Part shown: positions 17,590 to 27,712 of the stretch, piece after piece
Layout of the letters: every line of letters begins with the position of its first letter
How positions within the stretch are numbered: the first letter of the stretch is position 1
From: Lachnospiraceae bacterium
GTDB taxonomy: Bacteria > Bacillota > Clostridia > Lachnospirales > Lachnospiraceae
Direction of reading: 5' to 3'
NCBI GenBank assembly: GCA_031272985.1
Contig: JAISSU010000024.1
Coordinates: 1 to 64,000, forward strand
Length of the DNA: 64,000 nt
Translations under genes and position numbers: made by a program
The notes under the pieces: model-generated
Told to the model about the DNA's origin: nothing
Database searches by the model: none
What the model saw: the letters and a program-made list of their open reading frames with translations, nothing else

Positions 17590-19041
17590 TCAAACCTCTC
17601 CTCTTACGAGCTTTGTGTATAGTTCCTGATATTCTTTAGCTGACCTCGTCCATGAAAAATCCTGCTTCATGCCATTTTCTGCGAGTTTGTTCCAATCACG
17701 CTTTTTATCGTAGTATATTCTTTCGGCATTCCTGACTGTTCCCATCATTTCATGCGCGTTATAATTATTAAATCCAAAACCTGTTCCCGTGTGTTTAAAC
17801 TCATTATAAGGCTCTACAGTATCTTTTAAGCCACCGGTTTGGCGCACAATAGGGACAGTTCCGTAACGAAGGCTCATCAATTGACTTAGACCGCAGGGTT
17901 CGAAGAGCGAAGGCATCAAAAACGCATCAACCGAGCCGTAAATCTTATGCGACAATTCCTCCGAATAGAATATATTGGCGGATACCTTTTCAGGATACTT
18001 CCAGGCAAAGTGTCTGAACATATTCTCATAGCGTTCTTCGCCTGTTCCGAGGATGACGAACTGCACCGCGTCCTGACACATTTCATCAAAAACGCATGAA
18101 ATTAAGTCAAAGCCTTTTTGGTCGGTTAATCTGGACACTATTCCAATCATCATTGTTTGCTTATCAACAGTAAGCCCCAGTTCTTTTTGAAGACTTATTT
18201 TATCAGCGCTCTTGTTTTGTCTGAAATTTTGGATACCGAATTGTTTCGCAATGAATTTATCGGTCTCGGGGTTATATTCTTCATAATCAATTCCATTTAA
18301 AATACCGGAAAGATGATTTGACTTTGCGCTCATAAGACCATGCAAACCCTCTCCGTAAAAAGGCATTTTAATCTCCTGCGCATAGGTGTGACTGACAGTG
18401 GTCACCCAATCTGCATACACGATACCACCTTTGAGATAGTTAGCGTCTTTGTATGCTTCTAATTTATCGGGAACAAAATAGTAGGGCGCTAATCCTGTAA
18501 TATCCTGAACCTTCTTTGTGTCCCAACGTCCCTGAAATTTCAGATTATGAATAGTCATCATAGTCTTTATTCCACGGTAATAATCATTGTCGAAACGGAA
18601 ATGATCCAGAAAAACAGGAACTAATCCCGACTGCCAGTCGTGACAATGGATGATATCAGGTTTAAAATCCAGATGCGGGATAGCACATAAAACGGCCTTG
18701 CCATAAAAGGCAAATTTCTCAATGTCTTCGTAAATATTGCCATAAGGCGTAGGGCCGCTGAAATAAAATTCATTATCAATAAAATAAAAATGAATTCCCT
18801 GATAATTGGTTTCCAAAATGCCCACGTACTGCGTACGCCAATTTAAGTCCATATAAAAATGGGCTCGATATTCCAGATTTTCTCTGAAAATTTCCTTTAT
18901 GCAAAGATATTTCGGAAGAATAACCCTGACCTCAACTTCTTCTTTATCAAAGTACTTTGGCATGGAACCGATAACATCGGCCAAGCCGCCGGTTTTTATA
19001 AAAGGAACCGCTTCCGAAGCGGCGAAGAGTACCTTTATCAT
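17590..19041 (-). CDS. glgA: Glycogen synthase (ADP-glucose type)
   Basis: This GT5 glucosyltransferase extends alpha-1,4-glucan from ADP-glucose. The N-terminal KTGGLADVIGSMP loop binds the donor, and the C-terminal half contains SRLTDQKGFDLI and the EPCGLSQL catalytic Glu region. The start at 19041 is set by GGAGG eight bases upstream; seven more codons are open but unsupported. Length is 483, the family norm. No other glycogen gene (glgB, C, D, P) is adjacent, so this is an isolated member between recN and metF. Confidence 0.94.
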   Translation of the reverse strand: MIKVLFAASEAVPFIKTGGLADVIGSMPKYFDKEEVEVRVILPKYLCIKEIFRENLEYRAHFYMDLNWRTQYVGILETNYQGIHFYFIDNEFYFSGPTPYGNIYEDIEKFAFYGKAVLCAIPHLDFKPDIIHCHDWQSGLVPVFLDHFRFDNDYYRGIKTMMTIHNLKFQGRWDTKKVQDITGLAPYYFVPDKLEAYKDANYLKGGIVYADWVTTVSHTYAQEIKMPFYGEGLHGLMSAKSNHLSGILNGIDYEEYNPETDKFIAKQFGIQNFRQNKSADKISLQKELGLTVDKQTMMIGIVSRLTDQKGFDLISCVFDEMCQDAVQFVILGTGEERYENMFRHFAWKYPEKVSANIFYSEELSHKIYGSVDAFLMPSLFEPCGLSQLMSLRYGTVPIVRQTGGLKDTVEPYNEFKHTGTGFGFNNYNAHEMMGTVRNAERIYYDKKRDWNKLAENGMKQDFSWTRSAKEYQELYTKLVRGEV

Positions 19042-19085
19042 ATGCGTTTCCTCCTTCGGCACAAAAGTGCCAAACGCTTACTGTA

Positions 19086-20783
19086 TTAATTATTATGTCC
19101 GATGCGAAAATCTTCTGCTGCGGATTTCTGAGCAAGCTTTCGCATTTCTCGAGCATTAGCCATTACAGCATCCGTTATTTCCACCCCGCCCAACATTCGC
19201 GCCAATTCCGCAATTCTTTCGTCTTCACTAAGTTTCTTTATCACCGTAGTGGTCGTAGTGCCATCCGTTTTCTTTTCTATTAGATACTGCGAATCCGCCA
19301 TAGCTGCTATCTGTGCTAAATGTGTAATGCATACGACCTGATGTTTACGACTGATTCTAAAGAGCTTTTCTGACACCATTTGCGCTGTCCTTCCGCCTAT
19401 TCCCGCGTCAATCTCGTCAAAAAGCAGTGCTTTTGCGCTCTCATAACCGGAAAGGACTGTCTTTAAGGCTAACATCATTCTGGATAACTCTCCGCCCGAA
19501 GCTACCTGTATAAGCGGCATCATTGGCGAACCTGGGTTTAAAGAAACGAAAAATTCCCCCTCTTCAGCACCATTTTCAGTACAGCTATCCTTAGGGCTTA
19601 GCGTCATTTTAAACTTTACCTCACCGAAATTCAAGCCCGAAAGTTCAGCTAACATCGCTTTTTCCAAATCAATTGCCGCAAGCTCCCTTATTTCTGTAAG
19701 TATCCGGGCTTTTTCGGTTAATTCTCTTTCTAAAGAATCAGCTTCTTTTTTAAGAGCTGCCATTCTGGCTTCGTAATCGTTAATGAACGCGATTTTCTCT
19801 TCAAGCTCTTCCAAGTATTTAAGGATATCAGCTATATCCTGTCCGTATTTATTTTTCAAATGATTAATTTCATTCAGACGATTTTCAGTCTCAAAAAACT
19901 CCTCCTCAGAGAAAGACAATGTTTTGCTGTATTCATTTAATTCCCTGTTAAAGTCATTAAGCAAAGCATCAACCTCTGAAAGCTCATTCCAAAGTGATTC
20001 CGCTTTTGCATCAAATGCTGAAATGCCGCGTATGCTGCCAAGCGCACGTGAAATCAATGCGCTCGCCCCCTCATCACTCGTAAACTCATGTGCTCCTTCC
20101 AGGGCTTCTTGTATTTTCTTTCCGTTTCGCATTCTTTTAAAACGTTCCTCAAGCTCTGTGTCTTCTCCTTCTTTAAGAGAAGCTTTTTCTATCTCCGAAG
20201 CCTCAAATACAAGAAGATCCAGTTCTTTTTTTCTGGCAGTCTCGTCTTTAGATAGAGATTCAATTTCTTTTTTGAGTTTGTCAAAAGCTTTAAAAGAGCG
20301 CGAAACCTCACTCTTTGCTGTGGAGGCTTTAGCTCCCGCAAAAGCATCCAATAGGCTTAAGTGAGTACTTTTTTTAAGAAGTGTCTGATGTTCCTGCTGG
20401 CCGCAAACATCCATCAGTATCCCTGCCGCCTCTCTGAGAGTATTCACAGAGATAGTCTCACCGTTAATCTTACTCGTACTTCTGCCGTCCATCAAACGTC
20501 TGCTAATAGTATATGTACCATCATCGGAAAAAACATCAAGGGCTTTTAGCCTTTGAACCTGTTCTTTACTATCGGCATAAAAGGACAGTTCAACCAAAGC
20601 GTAATCGGCTCCGGGTCTTATTATATCTCCCGAGTAACGGCTCCCCAACGCGAGATTAACGCAGCCGAGAAGAATAGACTTCCCGGCTCCGGTCTCTCCG
20701 GTAAGGACAGACAAGCCCTTACCGAAGTCCACTTCAATTTCTTCTATCAATGCAAGGTTTTTGACATGAAGATTAAGTAACAT
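19086..20783 (-). CDS. recN: DNA repair protein RecN
   Basis: RecN is an SMC-like ATPase acting early at double-strand breaks. Walker A GETGAGKS is near residue 30. A long coiled coil spans roughly 150-380, broken around the middle. The C-terminal ABC signature (ASGGELSRMMLALK) and Walker B (LLFDEIDAGIGG) follow. It is full length at 565 residues. It starts 9 bases after argR, the classic Firmicutes argR-recN order. Confidence 0.96.
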   Translation of the reverse strand: MLLNLHVKNLALIEEIEVDFGKGLSVLTGETGAGKSILLGCVNLALGSRYSGDIIRPGADYALVELSFYADSKEQVQRLKALDVFSDDGTYTISRRLMDGRSTSKINGETISVNTLREAAGILMDVCGQQEHQTLLKKSTHLSLLDAFAGAKASTAKSEVSRSFKAFDKLKKEIESLSKDETARKKELDLLVFEASEIEKASLKEGEDTELEERFKRMRNGKKIQEALEGAHEFTSDEGASALISRALGSIRGISAFDAKAESLWNELSEVDALLNDFNRELNEYSKTLSFSEEEFFETENRLNEINHLKNKYGQDIADILKYLEELEEKIAFINDYEARMAALKKEADSLERELTEKARILTEIRELAAIDLEKAMLAELSGLNFGEVKFKMTLSPKDSCTENGAEEGEFFVSLNPGSPMMPLIQVASGGELSRMMLALKTVLSGYESAKALLFDEIDAGIGGRTAQMVSEKLFRISRKHQVVCITHLAQIAAMADSQYLIEKKTDGTTTTTVIKKLSEDERIAELARMLGGVEITDAVMANAREMRKLAQKSAAEDFRIGHNN

Positions 20784-20791
20784 TTTATCTC

Positions 20792-21241
20792 CTACAAAAC
20801 AATCCGGCGTATTTTCTCCATAACGATAATTGTTTCATCTTTGCCTCTGACCGCACACATAATAGTATCGTCTCCGGCAATACACCCGACAACTTCACTC
20901 CATTTCATAGAATCAATAGCAGCGGCAACAGCCATAGCCATTCCCGAAACAGTCTTTACAACTAAGATATTCTGAGCCATTTCCATGGACAGAAATCCGT
21001 CTCTTAAAATACGTACATATTTTTCGCTCAAGCCCGGTATCAGATTATTGTGGACCCCATAGCATTGTTTTCCGTCGTCATATGGGATTTTAGTCAGTTT
21101 TAAGTCTCTTATGTCTCTTGAAATTGTCGCCTGCGTAACATGTATACCTTCTTTTAACAGGAAATCCGACAATTCTTCTTGTGTTTCTACATGGTGCTTC
21201 CCAATGATCTCAATGATTTTCGCGTGTCTGTGAATTTTCAT
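20792..21241 (-). CDS. argR: Arginine repressor
   Basis: At 149 residues this matches ArgR/AhrC length. The N-terminal winged helix (KIIEIIGKHHVETQEELSDF; ATISRDIRDLKL recognition helix) binds ARG boxes. The C-terminal domain (GDDTIMCAVRGKDE) forms hexamers and binds arginine through the Asp pair. It follows nadK by 5 bases in one operon. argH at 8712-10109 is a plausible target, but I did not identify an ARG box there. Confidence 0.95.
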   Translation of the reverse strand: MKIHRHAKIIEIIGKHHVETQEELSDFLLKEGIHVTQATISRDIRDLKLTKIPYDDGKQCYGVHNNLIPGLSEKYVRILRDGFLSMEMAQNILVVKTVSGMAMAVAAAIDSMKWSEVVGCIAGDDTIMCAVRGKDETIIVMEKIRRIVL

Positions 21242-21246
21242 ACCAA

Positions 21247-22086
21247 TCAGTTCCCTTTCATTTTTCTGCGCAATGTCTCCAAAAAACTCACCTTGCTAAG
21301 TTTAATAAACCGGGTCATCGCGTCTGCTTTACGCACTATTACACTTTCTCCCACAGAAAGTGATGCGGCGTCGGCGCCATCAAAAGTGGCAATAATGTCT
21401 CCTTTCTGGCTGTCGTTTGAACGACCATTGCCGATTTCTACGGTCACGCTCTTTTCGGAAGACAAAATAATACTTCCGGTGTGCAGACCATGTGGACAAA
21501 TCGGTGTGACAACAATCAATTGCGCGGTCGGCTCCACTATAGGACCGCCGGCGGAAAGATTGTATGCGGTAGAGCCTGTAGGTGTGGATAATATGATGCC
21601 GTCAGCCTCATAGGAATTCAAGTACTCTCCGTCCACGTAGAGATTAAAACGGATAATTCGAAGCGCTCCCTGTCTGGAAACGACGATGTCATTCAAAGCA
21701 ACTTTTTGATCAGTTTCTCCAATGACTCCTTCAAGCATCATTCTGTTTTCCACGGTGTAATCACCTGTAAGCAAGCGCTTTATAGCGATGTCGATATCCT
21801 GTACCTCACACTCAGCGAGATAGCCAAGATTCCCCATGTTGACACCCAGAAGAGGTACGCCTCTTCCATGCAATATTCGCGCTGCTTCTATCAAGCTCCC
21901 GTCGCCGCCTATTACAATCGCCGAATCAATTTCGCCCGGTAATGAACTAATATCAATTGTTTTGTCGGAGTTTTTCTTGCAAAGAATTCCGATGCCGCCA
22001 TCATTTTCAATGCGCATTTTAATGTCATGCGCTACTCGAAGGGCAGCATCCTTAGAATCATTCGTGATTATCAATACCTTTGCCAT
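21247..22086 (-). CDS. nadK: NAD kinase
   Basis: This 279-residue ATP-NAD kinase makes NADP. The family motifs GGDGSLIEAARI (residues 59-70), LNDIVVSR and TPTGSTAYNLSAGGPIV are all present. It lies between tlyA and argR, as in many Firmicutes, with short spacings suggesting cotranscription. Confidence 0.95.
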   Translation of the reverse strand: MAKVLIITNDSKDAALRVAHDIKMRIENDGGIGILCKKNSDKTIDISSLPGEIDSAIVIGGDGSLIEAARILHGRGVPLLGVNMGNLGYLAECEVQDIDIAIKRLLTGDYTVENRMMLEGVIGETDQKVALNDIVVSRQGALRIIRFNLYVDGEYLNSYEADGIILSTPTGSTAYNLSAGGPIVEPTAQLIVVTPICPHGLHTGSIILSSEKSVTVEIGNGRSNDSQKGDIIATFDGADAASLSVGESVIVRKADAMTRFIKLSKVSFLETLRRKMKGN

Positions 22087-22110
22087 TCATTTTTCTCCGC
22101 AGCGATTGTA

Positions 22111-22926
22111 TTATTTTCCATGCCTGTTTAATAATGTAAAGGCGCGTTTAACAATTTCATCAACATTTATTATACACGCATCTTGTATAAATGGAAACAC
22201 TTTTTTTAATAATAATAGATATTCAATATTTCCTTCAGGTCCTTTAATTGGTGAAAAGTCTATATTTATGATTTTTAGTTCCAACGAAAATGCGAGGCTA
22301 ATAATCTTTTTTAATACTTCTATATGAACTCCTTCGTCTCGAACTACGCCCTTTTTCCCGACTTTTTCGCGTCCAGCCTCAAATTGAGGCTTTATCAGCG
22401 CCACGATTTCCCCGTCAGTCTCAAGGTAAGAGCATACCACCGGCAGCACTTTCGTCAGCGAGATAAATGAAACATCAATAGAAGAAAACGAAATTGGTTC
22501 TTTTAATAATGTTAAATCCAGATATCGGATGTTTGTTTTTTCCAGACAGACGACTCTTTCATCATTTCGCAGTTTCCAATCAAGCTGGCCGTAACCCACG
22601 TCAATTGCGTATACTTTTTTCGCCCCGTGGCTTAAGAGGCAATCGGTAAAGCCTCCCGTGGAAGCACCTACATCGGTGCAAACCTTCCCCGACACATCCA
22701 AACCAAATTCATCAAATGCCTTATTAAGCTTTAGCCCGCCTCTGCTGACAAAAGGCAGTGCCTTACTTTTAATCTCAATGCTAACACTTTCATCAAATGT
22801 CGTCCCGGCTTTATCTTCACGTTCGCCGTCAACGAAAACCTCCCCAGCCATTATAAGAGCCTTTGCTTTTTCACGGGATAAACTCGTGTTTCTTTCGGCA
22901 ACTAATATATCAAGACGCTTCTTCAT
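22111..22926 (-). CDS. tlyA: TlyA-family rRNA 2'-O-methyltransferase
   Basis: The protein has an N-terminal S4 RNA-binding domain (MKKRLDILVAERNTSLSREK) and a FtsJ-like methyltransferase domain with SAM motif CTDVGASTGGFTDCLL. The family methylates ribose in 16S and 23S rRNA. I started it at 22926, which overlaps the dxs stop and gives the usual 271 residues. The longer frame has no ribosome site. The ribosome site for this start is weak, so coupling to dxs translation is likely. Confidence 0.93.
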   Translation of the reverse strand: MKKRLDILVAERNTSLSREKAKALIMAGEVFVDGEREDKAGTTFDESVSIEIKSKALPFVSRGGLKLNKAFDEFGLDVSGKVCTDVGASTGGFTDCLLSHGAKKVYAIDVGYGQLDWKLRNDERVVCLEKTNIRYLDLTLLKEPISFSSIDVSFISLTKVLPVVCSYLETDGEIVALIKPQFEAGREKVGKKGVVRDEGVHIEVLKKIISLAFSLELKIINIDFSPIKGPEGNIEYLLLLKKVFPFIQDACIINVDEIVKRAFTLLNRHGK

Positions 22927-24805
22927 TGCTTTTATCGTCCCATAATTCAAGTATTGTCTTAAAAATCTTCTTTGAAATAGCTTCGGCATCAATGCCTAAA
23001 TGCGCACGGAGCTTTTCGATGCTGCCCTGCTCCACAAAGCTGTCAGGTGTGGCAATAATCAGGGTCTCTAATTGAAGATGCCTTTCGGCAATGGCTGCAA
23101 GAACCGCTTCGCCGTAACCTCCTGATTTAACATTTTCTTCGATTGTAACAACCAATCTATGCTTCTTTGATAGTCTTTCCAGCATATCTATATCGAGCGG
23201 TTTAACGCTCCTGGCATTGACCAGAGTACAGTAGAATCCCTTTTCCTTAAGCTTATTTCGCACTATTTCAGCTTCTTCTATCATGTGACCCACTGAAATT
23301 AAGGCTATATCGCTTTCTTCATAAATCATCTCACTCTTTCCTAATTCAACAGGTGAGTTAAATTTTTCAAGATTAGTAAGAGCTACGCCTCTCGGATACC
23401 TGATCGCGACGCTTTTACCGCTCTTAATGGCCACTTTAAGCATATCCTCAAGTTCCCATCTGTTTTTGGGGGCTAAAATATTAATATTCGGAATAGCGCC
23501 CATATAAGATAAATCAAAAATCCCCTGGTGCGTTTCCCCATCACTCCCGACAAGCCCTGCCCTATCAACGGCAAAAACAACCGGAAGTTCCTGTAACGCC
23601 ACATCCTGAATCAGCTGGTCAAATCCTCTTTGAAGGAAAGAAGAATATACGGCGAATACCGGCTTTTCGCCACCCGCTGCCAATCCCGCCGCAAATGATA
23701 CAGCGTGTGCTTCCGCGATTCCGACATCGAAAAATCTATCGGGGAAATTAGCTCTGAATTGGCGCAGCCCCGTGCCCTCAGCCATAGCGGCTGTTAATGC
23801 TACGATTTTATCATCCTCTTTTGCGAGCCGACAAAGGCAGCGACCAAATACCTTGCTCCAAGAATCTCCGGTTTCTTTTAAAATCGGTTTTCCGTCCTTT
23901 ATTTCAAAAGAGCCAATACCGTGGAAGACCTCGGGGCTTTGCTCGGCAGGGAGATAACCTCTGCCTTTTTTTGTGACCACATGAATCAAAACCGGCTCGT
24001 CCATCTTTTGCGCTTCACGCAAAACACGACAAAGTCTGGGAAGATTATGTCCCGAAACAGGTCCCAAATAAGTAATTCCCATATCTTCAAAGAACATGCC
24101 CGGAATAAAAAGCTGTTTCATTCCGCTCTTGGCTTTTCTGATTTGCTCAATTAAGGGATCTCCGACATTAGGGAGCTTTTCAAGGAAACCCGTAACGCTC
24201 TTTTTTAACCCCGTGTAAAAATCCGCAGTTCGAAGCGCTGAAAGATATTTCGAAAAACCGCCGACGTTTTTTGAAATGGACATGTGATTATCATTTAGTA
24301 TAATAACAAGATTTCTCTTTAAGTTTCCGGCGTTATTCAATGCTTCAAAGACCATGCCGCCGGTCATTGATCCATCTCCCACCACCACCGCAATCTTCTC
24401 ATCCGTACCTTTTAGCTTTGCGGCTTCGGCGAAACCCAAACCCACCGAGATCGAATTAGAACTATGACCTGTATCAAATGCATCGGCAGAATTTTCACGC
24501 CTTTTCGGGAATCCCGACAAACCTCCGTATTGCCTTAATGTGTCAAAATCCTTCCATCTGCCTGTAAGAATTTTATGTACATATGCCTGATGTCCCACAT
24601 CCCAGATTATTTTATCTTTGGGGAGATTGTATGTCAGATGCAGTGCCATTGTCAGCTCAACTACCCCAAGGTTAGAAGCTAAATGGCCTCCCGTTTTACT
24701 CACTTTTCTAATTAAAAACCCTCTGATTTCTCTGGCGAGAGCCTTTAATTCTTCAGAATTCAGTTGCTTTATGTCATTTTCATTATTAATCCTGTCCAAA
24801 ACCAT
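22910..24805 (-). CDS. dxs: 1-deoxy-D-xylulose-5-phosphate synthase
   Basis: Dxs condenses pyruvate and glyceraldehyde-3-phosphate with thiamine diphosphate, the first step of the MEP isoprenoid pathway. The ThDP motif starts at GDGSMTGG; HSSNSISVGLG and DRAGLVGSDGETHQG are conserved catalytic regions. At 631 residues it is full length. It is followed by tlyA (overlap) and preceded by ispA. Confidence 0.96.
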   Translation of the reverse strand: MVLDRINNENDIKQLNSEELKALAREIRGFLIRKVSKTGGHLASNLGVVELTMALHLTYNLPKDKIIWDVGHQAYVHKILTGRWKDFDTLRQYGGLSGFPKRRENSADAFDTGHSSNSISVGLGFAEAAKLKGTDEKIAVVVGDGSMTGGMVFEALNNAGNLKRNLVIILNDNHMSISKNVGGFSKYLSALRTADFYTGLKKSVTGFLEKLPNVGDPLIEQIRKAKSGMKQLFIPGMFFEDMGITYLGPVSGHNLPRLCRVLREAQKMDEPVLIHVVTKKGRGYLPAEQSPEVFHGIGSFEIKDGKPILKETGDSWSKVFGRCLCRLAKEDDKIVALTAAMAEGTGLRQFRANFPDRFFDVGIAEAHAVSFAAGLAAGGEKPVFAVYSSFLQRGFDQLIQDVALQELPVVFAVDRAGLVGSDGETHQGIFDLSYMGAIPNINILAPKNRWELEDMLKVAIKSGKSVAIRYPRGVALTNLEKFNSPVELGKSEMIYEESDIALISVGHMIEEAEIVRNKLKEKGFYCTLVNARSVKPLDIDMLERLSKKHRLVVTIEENVKSGGYGEAVLAAIAERHLQLETLIIATPDSFVEQGSIEKLRAHLGIDAEAISKKIFKTILELWDDKSNEEAS

Positions 24806-24870
24806 CTTTACGTTTTCGCCTTCTTTTCGTTAGTAATAATCTATAATAATACCGATTAAATCTGTCAAAA

Positions 24871-25782
24871 TCAGTAATTTCTCTCGATCAAGTATTCAAA
24901 TAACTCTTCTAAAAATGTCGTGTCGCCCGATAACCTTTTTAAACCGGAAAGCGCTTTATCCGAATACGTTTTTGCCCATCTTTTGGCTTCTTCCAAACCA
25001 AACAAGGTCACGTAAGTAGTTTTTTCATTTTTCGCATCGCTCCCTATCGGTTTACCCAAGGTGGCCTCATCGGAAGTCACATCCAATATGTCGTCGCGTA
25101 CCTGAAACGCCATTCCAAGGTTACTTGCAATCTCTCTAACCTCTTTAATCTCCTCGACATTAGCGCCTGCTAAAACAGCACCTATCATCATAGAAGCCTC
25201 TAAAAGCGCCGCAGTCTTCTTTTCGTACATATCATCCAATTCTATCTTTCCGGGGAAGAGTCCGGTATTTTGAACATCCGATACCTGACCGCCGAGCATT
25301 CCGTAGATCCCCGATTTCACTCCCAGAATCTGCATTGCCCGCATAATATTATAATAGATATCCTTAACATCATCACTAAAATGCAAATTCTGATATGACT
25401 TGAGCATTGTTTCAAATGCATAATTAAGCAGCGCATCGCCCGCTAAAATTCCCATTGCCTCGCCATATACCTTATGCGTGGTGGGCTTTCCTCTTCGCAA
25501 ATCATCATTATCCATTGCAGGCAAATCATCGTGCACCAATGAATATGTATGTATCATTTCAATTGCTGCCATGAAAGGCTTAATAACCTCTGATTTATCT
25601 CCGCCAAAGAGCTTATAGGTTTCATACATCAAAATAGGACGTAGTCTTTTTCCACCCGCTTCAATAGCATAGTGCATGGCATCCATTATGATGCTTTGCT
25701 CTCCGGAGACGTCAGGAAGATAGTCTTTTATTATGTTATCGGCGGCAGTCGCCTTTTCTATTAATAGCGTCTCAAAGCTCAT
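24871..25782 (-). CDS. ispA: Polyprenyl (farnesyl/geranyl) diphosphate synthase
   Basis: This 303-residue trans-isoprenyl diphosphate synthase has the first Asp-rich motif DDLPAMDNDDLRRG (residues 91-104) and the second DDILD (about 226-230). It elongates DMAPP/GPP with IPP. The short chain-length type fits FPP synthase. It overlaps xseB by 11 bases and sits in the standard xseA-xseB-ispA-dxs order. Confidence 0.94.
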   Translation of the reverse strand: MSFETLLIEKATAADNIIKDYLPDVSGEQSIIMDAMHYAIEAGGKRLRPILMYETYKLFGGDKSEVIKPFMAAIEMIHTYSLVHDDLPAMDNDDLRRGKPTTHKVYGEAMGILAGDALLNYAFETMLKSYQNLHFSDDVKDIYYNIMRAMQILGVKSGIYGMLGGQVSDVQNTGLFPGKIELDDMYEKKTAALLEASMMIGAVLAGANVEEIKEVREIASNLGMAFQVRDDILDVTSDEATLGKPIGSDAKNEKTTYVTLFGLEEAKRWAKTYSDKALSGLKRLSGDTTFLEELFEYLIERNY

Positions 25783-26041
25783 CCGTTATGCCAAAGCCTT
25801 CCGTATCTAATGTAATCATCTCTTTTTCAATTTTGTCTATCTTTTCATTGCATTTTTTTAGTAGTTCCATCCCTTTTGAATAATAAGAAAAAGAATCCTC
25901 AAGGGAAATCCCATCTTCTTCAAGCTTTCCCATAATAACTTCAAGCTCACCTGTAAGTTCTTCTAAGGAGCGCTCATTGCTTTCATTTTCATTGGTTTCA
26001 TTTTCGGTTGTCGTATTTTTCTTTTCATCCATATCAATCAT
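25772..26041 (-). CDS. xseB: Exodeoxyribonuclease VII small subunit
   Basis: This 89-residue protein has the conserved core SLEELTGELEVIMGKLE...GISLEDSFSYYSKGMEL. A 25-residue Asn/Glu/Thr-rich N-terminal extension is unlike the compact family form. It binds XseA to make the single-strand exonuclease. Its ATG overlaps the xseA stop codon region by 8 bases. Confidence 0.93.
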   Translation of the reverse strand: MIDMDEKKNTTTENETNENESNERSLEELTGELEVIMGKLEEDGISLEDSFSYYSKGMELLKKCNEKIDKIEKEMITLDTEGFGITDEL

Positions 26042-27245
26042 ATATTATCGGCTCCTTTCCGGTTATATTAGCAATAATATTTCCGTCTAATACCGTGATT
26101 TTTAAATTTTCTCCGATTTCAACCTGCCGAATGCTCTTAATGTTTTTTCCTATTTCATCGGACACATAGGCGAAGCCTTTTTCGAGTTTATTTAAAGGTG
26201 ACAATCCCTTCATTCTCTCAACATCAATATTAAATTTATTTCTGGCTTTCGACAGAGCAAGTTTCACTATTCTTCTAAGATCATCCTCCACATCAATTAG
26301 GTTCTGTTGTTTTTGGCGCAGTTTATTTCTCGGATGCATATATGTCAATCGTCGTCGTGTGCCCTCGCTTTGCATTCTTGCGATTCTGATTTTGTCATTC
26401 AATGCTCTGTTTAGCTTACTTTTTTCATTCTGCAAAGAAAGCAATAATGCCCGCACATCACAAACCGCGAGCTCTGCGGCAGCCGAAGGCGTCGGCGCCC
26501 GCAAATCCGCAACAAAGTCAGCTATTGTCCAATCCGTCTCATGTCCCACGGCTGAAATGACTGGAATAGGGCAATTAAATATTGCATCTGCGACTTCCCT
26601 TTCATTAAAGGCCCACAAATCCTCTATAGAGCCTCCGCCTCTGCCTGCAATTATGACATCAGGCCTTAATTTCGACAACACTTCTATGCCTTTAACTATG
26701 CTCTCCTTTGCCCCAGCGCCCTGCACTTTCGCGGGATATAATATTAATTGAACATAAGGATTCCTTCTTTTTGAAATATTCACTATATCCTGAATAGCAG
26801 CGCCGGTAGGGGCGGTCACAATGCCAATCCTAGAAGAGAAGCCGGGGATTTTTCTTTTATATTCCTGCGCGAACATCCCCATTTCCTCAAGCTCTTTTTT
26901 AAGTGCCTGAAATGCCTCGTAAAGTCTCCCCTCTCCGTCGAGCCTGATTTCTTTTGCATAAAGCCGATATGAGCCTGCTTTCTCATAAATATTGACAGAG
27001 CCTAATACGACTATCTGCTGACCTTCTTCTAAACGAAAAACGAGTCCCGCCCTCTGCCCGGCAAAAAGCATGCAGGCAATAGTTCCCGACTCGTCCTTTA
27101 GCGAAAAATAAACGTGACCGGACGTATGGTACTTTACATTAGAAGCTTCACCCTTCACGTAAATTCGCGAAAGCATGAAGTCCTGCGTAAACATATTTTT
27201 AATGTAAGAATTTACTTGCTTAACGGTATAAACACTCTGCGCCAT
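26034..27245 (-). CDS. xseA: Exodeoxyribonuclease VII large subunit
   Basis: XseA is the catalytic subunit of exonuclease VII. An N-terminal OB fold (about 1-100, VYTVKQVNSYIKNMF; GHVYFSLKDESG) precedes the catalytic domain (IVTAPTGAAIQDI; IAGRGGGSIEDLWAFN; SAVGHETDWTIAD) and a C-terminal coiled coil. It is 403 residues and shares its start base with the nusB stop. Confidence 0.96.
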   Translation of the reverse strand: MAQSVYTVKQVNSYIKNMFTQDFMLSRIYVKGEASNVKYHTSGHVYFSLKDESGTIACMLFAGQRAGLVFRLEEGQQIVVLGSVNIYEKAGSYRLYAKEIRLDGEGRLYEAFQALKKELEEMGMFAQEYKRKIPGFSSRIGIVTAPTGAAIQDIVNISKRRNPYVQLILYPAKVQGAGAKESIVKGIEVLSKLRPDVIIAGRGGGSIEDLWAFNEREVADAIFNCPIPVISAVGHETDWTIADFVADLRAPTPSAAAELAVCDVRALLLSLQNEKSKLNRALNDKIRIARMQSEGTRRRLTYMHPRNKLRQKQQNLIDVEDDLRRIVKLALSKARNKFNIDVERMKGLSPLNKLEKGFAYVSDEIGKNIKSIRQVEIGENLKITVLDGNIIANITGKEPIIYD

Positions 27246-27712
27246 TAATGGACTTTCTCCATTTCTTTAGCAACTTTGGCGAGAACGCCGTTTACAAAAG
27301 AATAGCCTTCATCACCGCTGTATTTTTTTGATAATTCAACAGCCTCGTCAATGGCGGCGCCTATGGGGACATCCTCATCCCATTTCATTTCATAGACCGC
27401 CAAACGCAGAATTGTAAGATCAACCTTGCTCATACGCGAGAGCTTCCATTTAACCGTCAACGTTGATAATACTTCATCTATCTCAGGCACTTTTTCAATG
27501 ATCTTTTTAACTTTATTCTCAATATATATTATATCTTTTTCTTTAACGAGAGGAGCTTCACCTTCTTTGGCGGCTACGCTATCCTCATCCGGCGGATTCA
27601 GAGTTTCCATATAGAGATTTATTTCTCGTTCCATTTCATTAGGGGGGTAGAAGTCCAAACGAAACAGTGTTCTGAAAACATGCTCCCGCAATTGCGACCG
27701 ATTCAAACTCAC
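27245..27712 (-). CDS. nusB: Transcription antitermination factor NusB
   Basis: The all-helical NusB fold is visible: REHVFRTLFRLDF at the N-terminus and GAAIDEAVELSKKYSGDEGYSFVNGVLAKV near the C-terminus. NusB with S10 binds boxA in rRNA leaders. It has 155 residues with a slightly long central loop (about 45-60). It begins directly after the Gls24 gene and overlaps xseA by one base. Confidence 0.94.
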   Translation of the reverse strand: MSLNRSQLREHVFRTLFRLDFYPPNEMEREINLYMETLNPPDEDSVAAKEGEAPLVKEKDIIYIENKVKKIIEKVPEIDEVLSTLTVKWKLSRMSKVDLTILRLAVYEMKWDEDVPIGAAIDEAVELSKKYSGDEGYSFVNGVLAKVAKEMEKVH